Shown piece after piece: positions 54,054 to 63,168 of a stretch of DNA of 64,000 bases. Where the stretch lies: contig NVTE01000003.1 in assembly GCA_002401455.1 (NCBI GenBank), forward strand, positions 131,187 through 195,186, read 5' to 3'. Within the stretch, counting starts at the first letter, position 1. Every line of letters begins with the position of its first letter. The position numbers were made by a program, and so were the translations under genes. This stretch comes from Alphaproteobacteria bacterium. GTDB taxonomy: Bacteria; Pseudomonadota; Alphaproteobacteria; Sphingomonadales; Emcibacteraceae. The notes beneath the pieces were generated by a model. That model worked only from the letters and a program-made list of their open reading frames with translations, was not told the DNA's origin and made no database searches.

Positions 54054-54116
54054 TTTTCTACTATTGAGTTAAAGTCATTCTGACCTTAAACTGTGCTAAA
54101 TTTAAAGGAAAAACAA

Positions 54117-54674
54117 TTGAAAAATATTTTGCTGTTGATCTTCGTTATGGCGGGCTTGATCCCGGCCGCTGTTGCTAAAGAGACTAGGCGGCCTGTGGTG
54201 CCCTGTGCCCACCCCATGTTCAGGGTTTTGGATTTCTGGGTCGGGGACTGGAAGGTTTACCACCGGGAAAGCGGTGAACTTGCCGGCTTTGACCGGGTGG
54301 GTCGGATTCTGAAGGGCTGCGCCATTCAGCAAAGTTGGATATCTTTGGATGATCATTTCTCCTCGCCGATGGTGCCGTTTCGCATGAACGGCAAAAGCCT
54401 GACCGCTTTTAATGGGACGCAATGGGTGCAGTTCTGGGTCGATAACCAGGCCGGATCTCAGCTGATCAAGGGCGGGTTCAAGGACGGCGTGCTGACCCTG
54501 AAATCAGAAACGCCGATCATGGGACATATTTATAAACTGACCTGGCAAAAGCAAAAGGATGGCACGGTCAGTCATATTGCCCGGCGCAGAAAGGTGGAGG
54601 ACGAAAACTGGCATATCCTGTTCGACTTCATATATCGCCGCAATATCAGTACGGGCCCACTGCCAGAAAAATAA
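54117..54674 (+). CDS. Exported protein of unknown function (DUF1579-like)
   Basis: A 185-residue protein with a signal peptide (about residues 1-20, ending AVA). The mature part has FRVLDFWVGDWKVYHRESGE and GCAIQQSWIS, a pattern of lipocalin-like DUF1579-type domains. The start is a TTG at 54117 with AAAGGA 7 bases upstream; a GTG at 54093 is in frame but gives a poor signal. It is divergent from the MnmC-type gene. The ligand is unknown. Confidence 0.7.
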   Translation: MKNILLLIFVMAGLIPAAVAKETRRPVVPCAHPMFRVLDFWVGDWKVYHRESGELAGFDRVGRILKGCAIQQSWISLDDHFSSPMVPFRMNGKSLTAFNGTQWVQFWVDNQAGSQLIKGGFKDGVLTLKSETPIMGHIYKLTWQKQKDGTVSHIARRRKVEDENWHILFDFIYRRNISTGPLPEK

Positions 54675-54813
54675 AGAAAAAAATAAAGAAAAAGACGGAA
54701 ACAAGACTGACTTTTATGTATTTTTTACCCTTTGACAAGGTCAGGGAATATAGAATACTTTTAATGGTATAGTTGAATTAAAATAACCACAAAGCCAATG
54801 TTGGATATTAAGC

Positions 54814-57144
54814 ATGATAAGAAAATCCGCCAAGTATGTTTTTCCCCTGATGAGTTGTCTATATCTGGCAGCCTGTGGCTCCACGGGCGGGAGCGGGACA
54901 TCGGCTGTGATTGGGACGGCACCACCGCCGCCGCCAGCGCCAGTAGATTTCAATACTGTGGAATTTCGCAATAATTATGGCTTGGGCCAGATTAACGCCA
55001 TTTCCGCCTATGAAAATGGTGCCACGGGAGAAGGCATAACAGTTGCTGTGATCGATTCCGGTATTGATATAGACCACCCCCAGATTGAAGCCAATATCCA
55101 TGAGGATAGCATCAATATCGTCACGGGTAATAAAGCCGACCTCAATGATGTTGATGGCCATGGGACCGGGGTTGCCGGGGTCATTGCCGCCGTACGGGAT
55201 CCGGCCAATAATTCCAATGTAAACACCCATGGTGTCGCCTTTGATGCCCAGATAATGGCTCTAAATGCTGCCGATCCCGGTAGCTGCGGAGGGACCGATG
55301 GTTGTTCCTTCTTTGATAGCGATATCGCAGCGGCCCTTGATTATGCCCGCATTCGGGGGGTGAAGGTGGTTAACATCAGCCTGGGCGGCGACGGGTTTAA
55401 TTCCCTTGCCTTGGTCAATGCCTACAAACGGGCGGTTAATGCCGGGATGGTTATTATCCTGGCCGCCGGTAACCGGGACCCTGATGATACGGACGTTACC
55501 ATTGCCCAACCGGAAAATTCAGCAGCGGTGGCCTGGGAAGATTGGGCCAATGGCCAGATCATCGTAGCTGGAGCCGTCGGTCAGTCCACAGTCGAGATGC
55601 CGGATTTCAGCCACCGGGCCGGGACCGTGGCCAAGGATGTCTATCTGGTCGCCCCGGGGGAGCGTATCCTGTCCCTGGGCCAGGATGGCTTGTTCTTTCG
55701 CTGGGACGGCACATCCTTTTCCGCGCCGCATATTGCCGGGGCCGCAGCCCTGCTGTTTCAGGCCTTCCCTAATCTAACCGGTGCTGAGGTTGCGGAACTG
55801 CTCTTTATCACGGCAACGGACCTCGGCGAAATAGGCACGGATGTGATTTTTGGCCGGGGCTTGGTCAATCTGGAAGAGGCCTTCAAGCCCCAGGGCACAT
55901 CATCCCTTGCGGTCAGAACCGCTGCCGGGGACACCGCGATTGTGTCCATGGCCGGCACTGCCCTGCTTGGCGGGGAAGCCTTTGGGGGATTTGCCAATCT
56001 GTCCACGGCTCTCAACGACAGCATGTTGCTAGATAGTTATGATCGATCTTTCCGGGTTGATCTGGGCCAACAGGTTTATGGTCAGGGCGAGGTCATTCGC
56101 CTTGAGGGGCTGGTGGCGTCCAGAAGAGGCAGCCGGACATCCTCGCTTCAGTTGAGCTCCACCGCCCAGGTTAAATTTTCATGGACCGAGGACCGGCGGT
56201 TCCAGGAAGTGGACGAACAGTATTTCTCCCATCAGAATAATACCAGAAACCATACCCGTGACCTGAGGATGAAGTTCAGTCTGGCGCTGAATTCGGCTCA
56301 GGGTTTGACATTTGCCCAGGGTCTTTCCCTGAAAGAGGCGATGGAGGATTATGACCAGGATGAGTTCCTGACCATGGGCAACCAGGGTTTTGTCGCCCTC
56401 GTTGGTCGCCAGAATAGTCAGAGTGCCATATTCGGGCAGAAACTGACCTCAAAAACCAGACTTGATCTGGTGGTCGGCCATGGTCAGAAGCTGTGGCAGC
56501 AGTATAATCTGGAAGCGGACACCTACGTTATGATGGCCCGGATGGACCACGGATTGGCCTCTTGGTTAAATGTGGGGATTGACCTTGGGGTGATGAATGA
56601 GAAAGGCAGCGTATTGGGCAGTTTGTCCACGGGGGCCCTTTCTCTGGGGACGGGGGCGACCACATCATTTATGAATGCGAGATTTGACCTGGATATTGCC
56701 CGGGGCGTCAATTTCTTTGCCAAGGCCTCTTATGGCCGGACGACTGTTACGGCAGCGGATTTAAGTCTGGTGGAGCAGATTGACGGATTGACATCGGAAA
56801 GCTTCTCTCTTGGCCTGATGGCAAACTCCCTGTTTCAGCAGGGCGACCGTCTGAGCTTTGCCGTCAGTCAGCCGCTCAGGGTGAGGGGGGGCGTTGCCGA
56901 TGTATCCTATGTCACTGCCAGGGACTTTGAGAAAGAGTTGCAGGCGGGCAGCCTGTCTTTTATCAGTAATCAGGTTTCATTAAGCCCGGGGGGGCGGGAA
57001 ATAGATTTTGAACTGGCTTATCGGGTGGCAAGTCTGTTTGGGGCACAGGTGGATATTAATATCCTGCATCAGATCAGCCCCAATCACAGTCTGACGACCG
57101 CTGATAATACGGGGGTATTGATCCGGTTCGGCTCTGAGTTCTGA
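54814..57144 (+). CDS. Lipidated subtilisin-like autotransporter (NalP-like)
   Basis: S8 serine protease exported to the cell surface. The lipoprotein signal ends YLAAC (C21) and is followed by a G/S/T/P-rich linker. The protease triad is D81 (VIDSGID), H116 (DGHGTGV) and S303 (GTSFSAPH), with oxyanion N220. From about residue 480 the sequence is typical of a 12-strand autotransporter beta-barrel and ends in phenylalanine. The combination of lipidation, subtilase and barrel is that of NalP of Neisseria. A perfect TTGACA lies about 80 bases upstream, without a clear -10. It is convergent with the GGDEF-EAL gene. Confidence 0.85.
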   Translation: MIRKSAKYVFPLMSCLYLAACGSTGGSGTSAVIGTAPPPPPAPVDFNTVEFRNNYGLGQINAISAYENGATGEGITVAVIDSGIDIDHPQIEANIHEDSINIVTGNKADLNDVDGHGTGVAGVIAAVRDPANNSNVNTHGVAFDAQIMALNAADPGSCGGTDGCSFFDSDIAAALDYARIRGVKVVNISLGGDGFNSLALVNAYKRAVNAGMVIILAAGNRDPDDTDVTIAQPENSAAVAWEDWANGQIIVAGAVGQSTVEMPDFSHRAGTVAKDVYLVAPGERILSLGQDGLFFRWDGTSFSAPHIAGAAALLFQAFPNLTGAEVAELLFITATDLGEIGTDVIFGRGLVNLEEAFKPQGTSSLAVRTAAGDTAIVSMAGTALLGGEAFGGFANLSTALNDSMLLDSYDRSFRVDLGQQVYGQGEVIRLEGLVASRRGSRTSSLQLSSTAQVKFSWTEDRRFQEVDEQYFSHQNNTRNHTRDLRMKFSLALNSAQGLTFAQGLSLKEAMEDYDQDEFLTMGNQGFVALVGRQNSQSAIFGQKLTSKTRLDLVVGHGQKLWQQYNLEADTYVMMARMDHGLASWLNVGIDLGVMNEKGSVLGSLSTGALSLGTGATTSFMNARFDLDIARGVNFFAKASYGRTTVTAADLSLVEQIDGLTSESFSLGLMANSLFQQGDRLSFAVSQPLRVRGGVADVSYVTARDFEKELQAGSLSFISNQVSLSPGGREIDFELAYRVASLFGAQVDINILHQISPNHSLTTADNTGVLIRFGSEF

Positions 57145-57192
57145 TCTTGGGAAGTATTGGGGCCAGAACTTAACGCTAATGAGATTCTGACC

Positions 57193-59466
57193 CTATTCAG
57201 AAAGTATTTTTTTCTGATTTTGTTCTACCCAAAGCTCAAACTTATCGGGCGGGATGGGTTTACTGAAGAAATATCCCTGGAGCACATCACAGCCTTTTTG
57301 ATGCAGAATCTGAGCTTGTTCTTCAGTCTCAACACCCTCTGCAACAACGGATAGGCCAAGGCTGTGGCCCAGGCGGATAATCGCGTCTGTGATGGCGGCG
57401 TCGTCATGATCTTCAGCAATGTCACGGATGAAGGACTGATCAATTTTCAGCTGGTGCACGGGAAACTTTTTCAGATAGGCCAGAGAGGAATATCCGGTTC
57501 CGAAGTCGTCGATGGCAAGGGATATGCCAAGGCCGGCAAAAATTTCAAGTTTGGCCGCCACGGCGTCCGTATCGCCAATCACCATGCCTTCGGTGATTTC
57601 CAGTTCAAGCCCCCGGGGGTCAAGCCCGGACAATTCCAGGGCGTATTTTACATTGGCAACAAAATCATCCGACTGGAACTGACGTGCGGATATGTTAACG
57701 CAAACCCGGAAAGGCGGCATGTCCATATCCTGCCATTTTTTTGCCTGGATACAGGCCATCTCGAGAATTTTCTGGCCCAGTTTGAGCATCAAATCAGATT
57801 TTTCGGCAATGGGAATGAAGGAAAATGGGGGGATCATTCCTTTCTCTGGATGTTGCCAGCGGACCAGAGCCTCTGCCCCGACAATGCTGTCATCAAGCGT
57901 GTTCAGGAGCGGTTGGTAATGCAGAACCAGTTCATCATTCAGGATGGCTTTTTCCAGATCAATTTCGATCTGGGTTTCTTCCTTTGCCTTTGCATCCATG
58001 TCAGGGTTGTAGAGTCGGAAGATGCTTTTGCCGTCGTCCTTCGCCTGATATAGGGCCACATCAGCCATTCTGAAGAGTTCTTCCGGGCTTTCTGAATCGA
58101 AGGGGAAGAAGCTTATGCCTATGCTGGTGCCAATCTGATGGGAATTCCCATTGATGACAATAGGTTCCCTGATGTTATCTAAAACACGCTGGGCCGTTTT
58201 GGTGACGTCTTCTTCATTTTCGAAATTGGTGAATATGATAGCAAACTCATCGCCACCGATTCGGGCCACGGTGTCTATTTCACGGGCGCTGTCTTCCAGC
58301 CGGTTGGCCACCACTCTGAGCAATTTATCCCCTGTGGCATGGCCGAACATGTCATTGACAGCTTTAAAGCCATCCAGATCAAGGAACATGACGGATATTT
58401 TTTTATCAAGACGTTTTGCCATGCGCATGGCTTCATCAAGCCTTTGCTGAAGCAGGTTACGATTTGCCAGTCCGGTCAGGCTGTCATGGAGAGCCATTTC
58501 ACGAATCAGCATTTCAGCTTCATGGCGCTCAGTCACGTCTGAAATAACGATGGTGTACTGTTTTTGTCCATTGATGATGACTTCGCGAATATTTAGCTCA
58601 ATGGGGAAAGTGGACCCGTTTTTCTTGTGACCGGTACCGGGTTGTTTTCTCAGCTGTTCGTCTTCGTCGAGCGTTGTGATAAAGGACTCAATATCTGCTT
58701 CAGATATGACGTTGGTTGTTCTGATCAGAAACAACATGTTTTTACCGATCACTTCGTCAACGTTATAGCCGAACATGCTTTTTGCGGCATGGTTGCAGGT
58801 CATGATATTACCGGAAATATCGAGGGTGATCAGTACGTCAGAAATGGCATTGAGAATGGCCTCGATATGTTTTTTAGCATTTTCTGCAATCTCCCGAGTA
58901 AGAGCCAGGTCTTCAGCCATCTGAACGGCCTTGGAGGCTTCCAGTTCCATAAATTCGCGGTCTGATCTAGCTTCAATGATACGCATTTCATCGGTTTCAA
59001 CGATATGGCCAGCAGGCGGTACCGGAGTGGATTGCAGGTAATAGTTGGGATTGCTCCTCAGGGAAATATCAGAAAAAGCCAGGGTAAAACCGGAATCGGC
59101 CATGACTTCGCCCTTTATTTCAAGGGTCTTGTCTTCCTTTATGCGATATTCATAACTGAAGGGAAATAAGTCATCAGATGTTTTGGCTTTGGACAATTCG
59201 GATAGTATTTTTGAGGCAAAAACATTGCACTTGTCCTCTTGCTGGGTGTCCCAGTTAATATTTAGAAGATCAATCAGGTGAATTTCTGAGTTTAAAAATG
59301 AAACCTCAAGGTCAAGAAGGTTCGATAATTTTTTGTTCCAATGTCTCAGGACAAGGCCGCGGTCAAACAGGGCAACACCATGAGGAAGGCCGTTTAAAAT
59401 CGCTTGTAACTGGTTCAAACCAGGATCGTCATTTTTCTGAAGGACACTTACTACTTTACTATTCAT
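57193..59466 (-). CDS. PAS-GGDEF-EAL cyclic-di-GMP protein
   Basis: Makes or degrades the second messenger c-di-GMP. The 757-residue protein is cytoplasmic, with a PAS-like N-terminus (about 15-135), a second PAS domain (about 205-325), a GGDEF domain (about 335-490) with intact RIGGDEF near residue 405, and an EAL domain (about 505-750) with GAEALVRW, DDFGTGYSS and EGVETEEQ. Both catalytic motifs look intact, so the net activity cannot be predicted. A CtrA-type box lies 56 bases before the ATG. Confidence 0.92.
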   Translation of the reverse strand: MNSKVVSVLQKNDDPGLNQLQAILNGLPHGVALFDRGLVLRHWNKKLSNLLDLEVSFLNSEIHLIDLLNINWDTQQEDKCNVFASKILSELSKAKTSDDLFPFSYEYRIKEDKTLEIKGEVMADSGFTLAFSDISLRSNPNYYLQSTPVPPAGHIVETDEMRIIEARSDREFMELEASKAVQMAEDLALTREIAENAKKHIEAILNAISDVLITLDISGNIMTCNHAAKSMFGYNVDEVIGKNMLFLIRTTNVISEADIESFITTLDEDEQLRKQPGTGHKKNGSTFPIELNIREVIINGQKQYTIVISDVTERHEAEMLIREMALHDSLTGLANRNLLQQRLDEAMRMAKRLDKKISVMFLDLDGFKAVNDMFGHATGDKLLRVVANRLEDSAREIDTVARIGGDEFAIIFTNFENEEDVTKTAQRVLDNIREPIVINGNSHQIGTSIGISFFPFDSESPEELFRMADVALYQAKDDGKSIFRLYNPDMDAKAKEETQIEIDLEKAILNDELVLHYQPLLNTLDDSIVGAEALVRWQHPEKGMIPPFSFIPIAEKSDLMLKLGQKILEMACIQAKKWQDMDMPPFRVCVNISARQFQSDDFVANVKYALELSGLDPRGLELEITEGMVIGDTDAVAAKLEIFAGLGISLAIDDFGTGYSSLAYLKKFPVHQLKIDQSFIRDIAEDHDDAAITDAIIRLGHSLGLSVVAEGVETEEQAQILHQKGCDVLQGYFFSKPIPPDKFELWVEQNQKKILSE

Positions 59467-59521
59467 CTCAGAAAGCTCATTTTAATTTTACTAAGTACAG
59501 GCACATTGTAGTTTGAGAGCC

Positions 59522-59536
59522 TTAATAGGGAGTTAA
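59522..59536. promoter_or_regulatory. CtrA-type box between the GGDEF-EAL gene and tusA
   Basis: TTAATAGGGAGTTAA is a perfect TTAA-N7-TTAA. It resembles the box at 21491-21505 (both begin TTAATAGG). It lies 56 bases upstream of the c-di-GMP gene and 41 bases upstream of tusA. Binding is inferred. Confidence 0.5.
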
Positions 59537-59576
59537 GAAAATAGAACAAGTTTCAGTCAAGTCGGAGAAGGATTGT

Positions 59577-59825
59577 ATGGCCAGTAAATCCGATATTTGT
59601 TCGGCAGAGCTGAACGTCACGGGCCATAAATGCCCGGTGCCTGTTCTGCGGGTGCGTCGGTGTCTTGAAAGGATGATGAAGGGGGCCATATTAAAAGTAC
59701 TGGCCACTGACCCCATGACCCAGATTGATATCCCGCATTTCTGCCAGCAAAGCGGTCATGACCTTATGGAGATGAGTCAGAAGGATGATGTTTTTGTTTT
59801 TTTGATCAAAAAAGCTGGTGAATGA
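59577..59825 (+). CDS. tusA: TusA/SirA-type sulfur carrier protein
   Basis: Small 82-residue sulfur carrier for tRNA thiolation or related sulfur transfer. The active cysteine is in GHKCPVPVLRVRR, the CPxP motif at about residues 19-22. AGGA lies close upstream of the ATG. SufE follows after 47 bases, so the two may form a sulfur-transfer pair. Confidence 0.88.
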   Translation: MASKSDICSAELNVTGHKCPVPVLRVRRCLERMMKGAILKVLATDPMTQIDIPHFCQQSGHDLMEMSQKDDVFVFLIKKAGE

Positions 59826-59872
59826 GGGGGCTTTAGGGCTATTAAGGGGCCATAATTATTAGAGTGTATAGA

Positions 59873-60292
59873 ATGACTGATACCATAAACGATGTGCTGG
59901 AAACTTTTGAATTTCTGGATGACTGGGAAGACAGGTACAAATATATCATTGACCTTGGTCGGAACCTGCCTGATTTTGATGAAAAATATATGGTTGAAGA
60001 AAACCGGGTTCATGGCTGCACCAGCCGGGTTTGGCTGGTTCATGAACTGGTTGATGGCAAAATAGTCTTTAAAGGCGAAAGCGATGCTCATATTGTTCGT
60101 GGATTAGTCGCGCTGATTCTGATGATCTTTTCCGGCAAGCCAGCCAAAGAGATTACCTCGACGGAGGCACGGGATACTCTGGACCAGTTAGGTCTTGAGA
60201 AGCATTTGTCGCCCATGCGTACCAACGGCCTTTTTTCCATGGTTGGTAAAATTAAATCCATTGCTGCGGCTTATCAGGGTAGTTCAGCCTGA
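59873..60292 (+). CDS. sufE: SufE cysteine desulfuration protein
   Basis: Accepts persulfide sulfur from the SufS desulfurase for Fe-S cluster assembly. The 139-residue protein has the sulfur-accepting cysteine in VHGCTSRVWL (about residue 49) and the family helix DLGRNLPDF. The ATG at 59873 is used; a GTG at 59864 is in frame. No suf operon is adjacent; tusA is the upstream neighbour. Confidence 0.93.
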   Translation: MTDTINDVLETFEFLDDWEDRYKYIIDLGRNLPDFDEKYMVEENRVHGCTSRVWLVHELVDGKIVFKGESDAHIVRGLVALILMIFSGKPAKEITSTEARDTLDQLGLEKHLSPMRTNGLFSMVGKIKSIAAAYQGSSA

Positions 60293-60351
60293 ACCGTCGA
60301 CAAAGAAGGATATGACCGATTACTATTAATACAATAGACCTTAATCAACTG

Positions 60352-60750
60352 GTGATGTTGATTCCACATGGCCGCCGTCTGGGACTGCGGTTTGTGGAAA
60401 AGAAAGAGAACAGCCTGATCATAGAAATGTCCTTTAATCCGGAACTCGAAATTATCCCGGGCAGTGGCATTATGGCCAACGGTGCCCTGACGGCATTTAT
60501 GGACACGGCACTGGGCGCGGCGGTATATGACCAATTTGATTTATACCGGAAGATTGTCACCCTTGATTTGCGGATGGATTATTTTGAGAAACCCCAACCC
60601 TTCTCCTCGGTTATTGTTAAAACCCGGTGTCTGAAGATAACCAACCAGGTGGCCTTTGTTCAGGGCGATATTTATGATAGCGAAGATGCGTCTCCCATTG
60701 CCCATGGGGTTGGTGTATTCTCTCATTCAGGGGTGGAGAAAACCTCATGA
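60352..60750 (+). CDS. Hotdog-fold thioesterase (PaaI-like), start uncertain
   Basis: A hotdog-domain protein of at least 132 residues with PGSGIMANGALTAFMDTALG (about 36-55), the PaaI/YdiI substrate site. Family helices begin upstream of the first standard start (GTG 60352). The frame is open back to 60316, and an AAGGA at 60306-60310 points to an ATT at 60319 as a rare start. An ATG at 60312 is out of frame. It overlaps the next hotdog gene by 4 bases (ATGA), so the two are probably one complex or pathway. Confidence 0.8.
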   Translation: MMLIPHGRRLGLRFVEKKENSLIIEMSFNPELEIIPGSGIMANGALTAFMDTALGAAVYDQFDLYRKIVTLDLRMDYFEKPQPFSSVIVKTRCLKITNQVAFVQGDIYDSEDASPIAHGVGVFSHSGVEKTS

Positions 60751-61178
60751 TTTTGACATTTTTATCCAAACTGAAAGCCAGGGAAACTTTTGAGGAAAGT
60801 CTTGATATCAGCCCCTATGCCAAAATGATGGGGTTCAGGCTGCGGCGCCAGGACGGCATCCTGACCACGGTCATGGATTTTCACGACGACCTGATCGGAT
60901 CTCCTTTTCCCAAGGCTCTGCACGGTGGCACGGTGGCCTCTCTTCTGGAAATGGCGGCCCTGATGCAGCTGACCTGGGACCGGGAACTGGCGCATATTCC
61001 CAAGGCCCTTGATGTGACCATTGATTATTTAAGGAGCGGCAAGCCCGAAGATACCTTTGCCCGGGCCCGGGTGTTCCGTATGGGCCGGCGGTTTGCCACC
61101 CTTCATGCGGAAGCCTGGCAGTCTGATTCTGAGAAACCCATCGCTTCGGCCATGCTGCATTTTCAATTGGTTAAATGA
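60747..61178 (+). CDS. Second hotdog-fold thioesterase (PaaI-like)
   Basis: A 143-residue hotdog protein, starting at ATG 60747 within the stop of the previous gene. The site segment is ALHGGTVASLLEMAALMQL (about residues 57-75), followed by DVTIDYLRSGKPEDTFARA. The tandem overlap with a homologue suggests a heteromeric enzyme or two specificities for related acyl-CoAs. Its end overlaps the convergent ChaN-like gene by 16 bases. Confidence 0.82.
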   Translation: MILTFLSKLKARETFEESLDISPYAKMMGFRLRRQDGILTTVMDFHDDLIGSPFPKALHGGTVASLLEMAALMQLTWDRELAHIPKALDVTIDYLRSGKPEDTFARARVFRMGRRFATLHAEAWQSDSEKPIASAMLHFQLVK

Positions 61179-62059
61179 GTTTGACAGGGCCGGGGGCGGG
61201 GTATTTTTGCCGTCACCCAGATAAAGTCCACATTTCTGTCCCGGATGTTTTGTCCTGTCTCGACAAATGACAGACTGATAGTTTCACCGGCGTCGCCGAT
61301 ATCTTTGAGGATGCGGGGCACGCCAGTGTCTTTTTCCACATAATTTTGCGGCATGATCAGAACAGCGGTCTTGGGGCCTGTTGCCGTCATGGCCAAGGCA
61401 AAAAGGCTCTCCCGGGCCTGGCGAATAACAACGAATTTTGCCAGAACCTCCGGCGGTAGGGTGTCACAATATTCCTTGCGGATTTTTTCCTTGGTCCGGG
61501 ATGTTGCCTGACCCTTGGTCCTCCTGGCCAGCAGGGGCTGGAGGGTAACTTTCAGGTCTTCCGGCAGTCCGTCAAGGCCGTTCAGGTGTAGTTGACCAAT
61601 TTCGTAGCGGGAAAAATTAACTGCCTTGATGGGGATTTTTTTGAGCATGGCCATATCGAATAGCGGTCGGGTGATCACCCAGTCCGGTTGTCCGCTCTGG
61701 GACCAGTTCAGCAACATATCAAGACCGGTGGCATCATACTCTTTGCCTATTTCATGATGGCGTTGTCTGAAAATGGCAAAAGCATTTTGCTTGCTCCGCT
61801 CAATGCTGGTCACCAGGATAACGGGTTTTTGCCCTGCTTTCGTCAGTTTTTCAATGAGCCTGGCAGTACCTCTGTGGTGCTCAGGGTTGTCGGGCCGGAT
61901 GCCGATAATGATATTTTTTGAGAGCGCAAGTCGAGCCAGCAGGACTTTCTCAGAAATGAACTTCTGCTCTGCCACCTGCCATATTTCACCTTCTTCCGCC
62001 CAAATATTTGACAGAGGCGTGAGCAGTGAAAAGAATAAAATGTGAAGAATATATCTCAT
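61163..62059 (-). CDS. Exported ChaN-like protein
   Basis: A 298-residue protein with a signal peptide (about residues 1-21, ending IWA). The mature part has LALSKNIIIGIRPDNPEHHRGTARL, then KQNAFAIFRQRHHE, following the pattern of ChaN-type haem-binding/metal-related proteins of the Tiki fold. The usual catalytic-type glutamate after GE is replaced (GIRPDN), so activity is doubtful. The region between it and the oxidoreductase gene holds a palindrome. Confidence 0.65.
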   Translation of the reverse strand: MRYILHILFFSLLTPLSNIWAEEGEIWQVAEQKFISEKVLLARLALSKNIIIGIRPDNPEHHRGTARLIEKLTKAGQKPVILVTSIERSKQNAFAIFRQRHHEIGKEYDATGLDMLLNWSQSGQPDWVITRPLFDMAMLKKIPIKAVNFSRYEIGQLHLNGLDGLPEDLKVTLQPLLARRTKGQATSRTKEKIRKEYCDTLPPEVLAKFVVIRQARESLFALAMTATGPKTAVLIMPQNYVEKDTGVPRILKDIGDAGETISLSFVETGQNIRDRNVDFIWVTAKIPRPRPCQTHLTN

Positions 62060-62089
62060 GGAATCTCAAAATAATTAAATTTAACTGTT

Positions 62090-62103
62090 AAAACGATCGT
62101 TTT
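62090..62103. promoter_or_regulatory. Palindromic operator-like site
   Basis: AAAACGATCGTTTT is a perfect 14-base palindrome in the divergent region, 31 bases from the ChaN-like start and 52 from the oxidoreductase start. The form suits a TetR-family dimer. No regulator gene is adjacent. Confidence 0.5.
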
Positions 62104-62154
62104 TATCTCATAGTTTAAGGATCATCGTCTCCTCATAAAGAAAGCGACTATATC

Positions 62155-63165
62155 ATGACCGACATCAATAACCAGATCGTACTGAACAGCCGTCCTGAGG
62201 GCTGGGTTACCCAAGATAACTTTAAATTGGTTGAAGGGCAAATCCCTGATATTGGGGAGGGTGAAATTCTGGTGCGGAATCTATATATGTCGGTTGATCC
62301 CTATATGCGGGCGCGGATGAATGATGCCAAGTCCTATGTGCCGCCGTTCCAAATCGACCAGGTTCTGCAAGCTGGTGTGGTCGGTGAAGTGGTTCAATCC
62401 CAAAATCCTAAATTCAAAGAAGGTGATGTGGTTGTTGGTATGCTGGGGTGGGAGAATTATTCCAAGTCTGATGGGGCCGGGTTGGTGACTGTCGAGCGGG
62501 GCTTGGTGCCGCTGTCTTACTATCTGGGTGTGCTGGGCATGCCGGGAATGACGGCCTATGCCGGGCTTGTGGATGTGGCCAACCTGCAGGCGGGGGAGAC
62601 GGTTTTTGTCTCAGCAGCCTCCGGGGCCGTGGGCAGTGTGGTCGGACAGATTGCCAAAATTATGGGCTGTGAAGTGGTCGGTTGTGCCGGATCCGACGAC
62701 AAGGTGGACTTTCTGGTTAATGAACTCGGGTTTGACCGGGCGTTCAACTATAAAACCTGTGGCTCCATCGCCAAAAAAATTGCCGAACTGTGCCCAAAAG
62801 GTATTGATGTCAATTTTGAAAATGTCGGTGGCGAAATTATGGAAGCCGCGTTGTGGAATATGCGGGACTTTGGCCGCATCGCGCTCTGTGGCATGATTTC
62901 AAACTATAACGATAAAGATATGGCTCCGGGACCACGGGGCATGGGGATCATTATTCAGCGCCGCATTAAAATGCAGGGGTTCATTGTTTTTGATAATCCA
63001 GCCCGCAACATGGAATTTGTCCAGAAAGCGGTCGGCTGGCTGAAAGAGGGCAAATTAAAATACCGGGAGACCGTGACCGAGGGCCTTGAAAAGGCCCCCG
63101 CGGCCTTCATCGGCATGCTCAAGGGCGAAAATTTCGGCAAGCAGATTGTTAAAATCGCCGACTAA
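62155..63165 (+). CDS. NADP-dependent MDR oxidoreductase (LTB4 dehydrogenase/CurA-like)
   Basis: Zinc-free medium-chain reductase for alpha,beta-unsaturated carbonyl compounds. The 336-residue protein has LYMSVDPYMRARM (about residues 43-55), the nucleotide loop SAASGAVGSVVGQIAK (about 159-174) and GFIVFDNPAR. These place it with LTB4 12-hydroxydehydrogenase/CurA-like enzymes. It is divergent from the ChaN-like gene, behind a palindromic site that may couple it to an electrophile- or lipid-responsive repressor. Confidence 0.9.
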   Translation: MTDINNQIVLNSRPEGWVTQDNFKLVEGQIPDIGEGEILVRNLYMSVDPYMRARMNDAKSYVPPFQIDQVLQAGVVGEVVQSQNPKFKEGDVVVGMLGWENYSKSDGAGLVTVERGLVPLSYYLGVLGMPGMTAYAGLVDVANLQAGETVFVSAASGAVGSVVGQIAKIMGCEVVGCAGSDDKVDFLVNELGFDRAFNYKTCGSIAKKIAELCPKGIDVNFENVGGEIMEAALWNMRDFGRIALCGMISNYNDKDMAPGPRGMGIIIQRRIKMQGFIVFDNPARNMEFVQKAVGWLKEGKLKYRETVTEGLEKAPAAFIGMLKGENFGKQIVKIAD

Positions 63166-63168
63166 TCC

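Noticed and set aside
54732-54761. Sigma-70 promoter before the subtilisin autotransporter
   Set aside because: TTGACA is perfect, but no -10 box occurs at a workable spacing.
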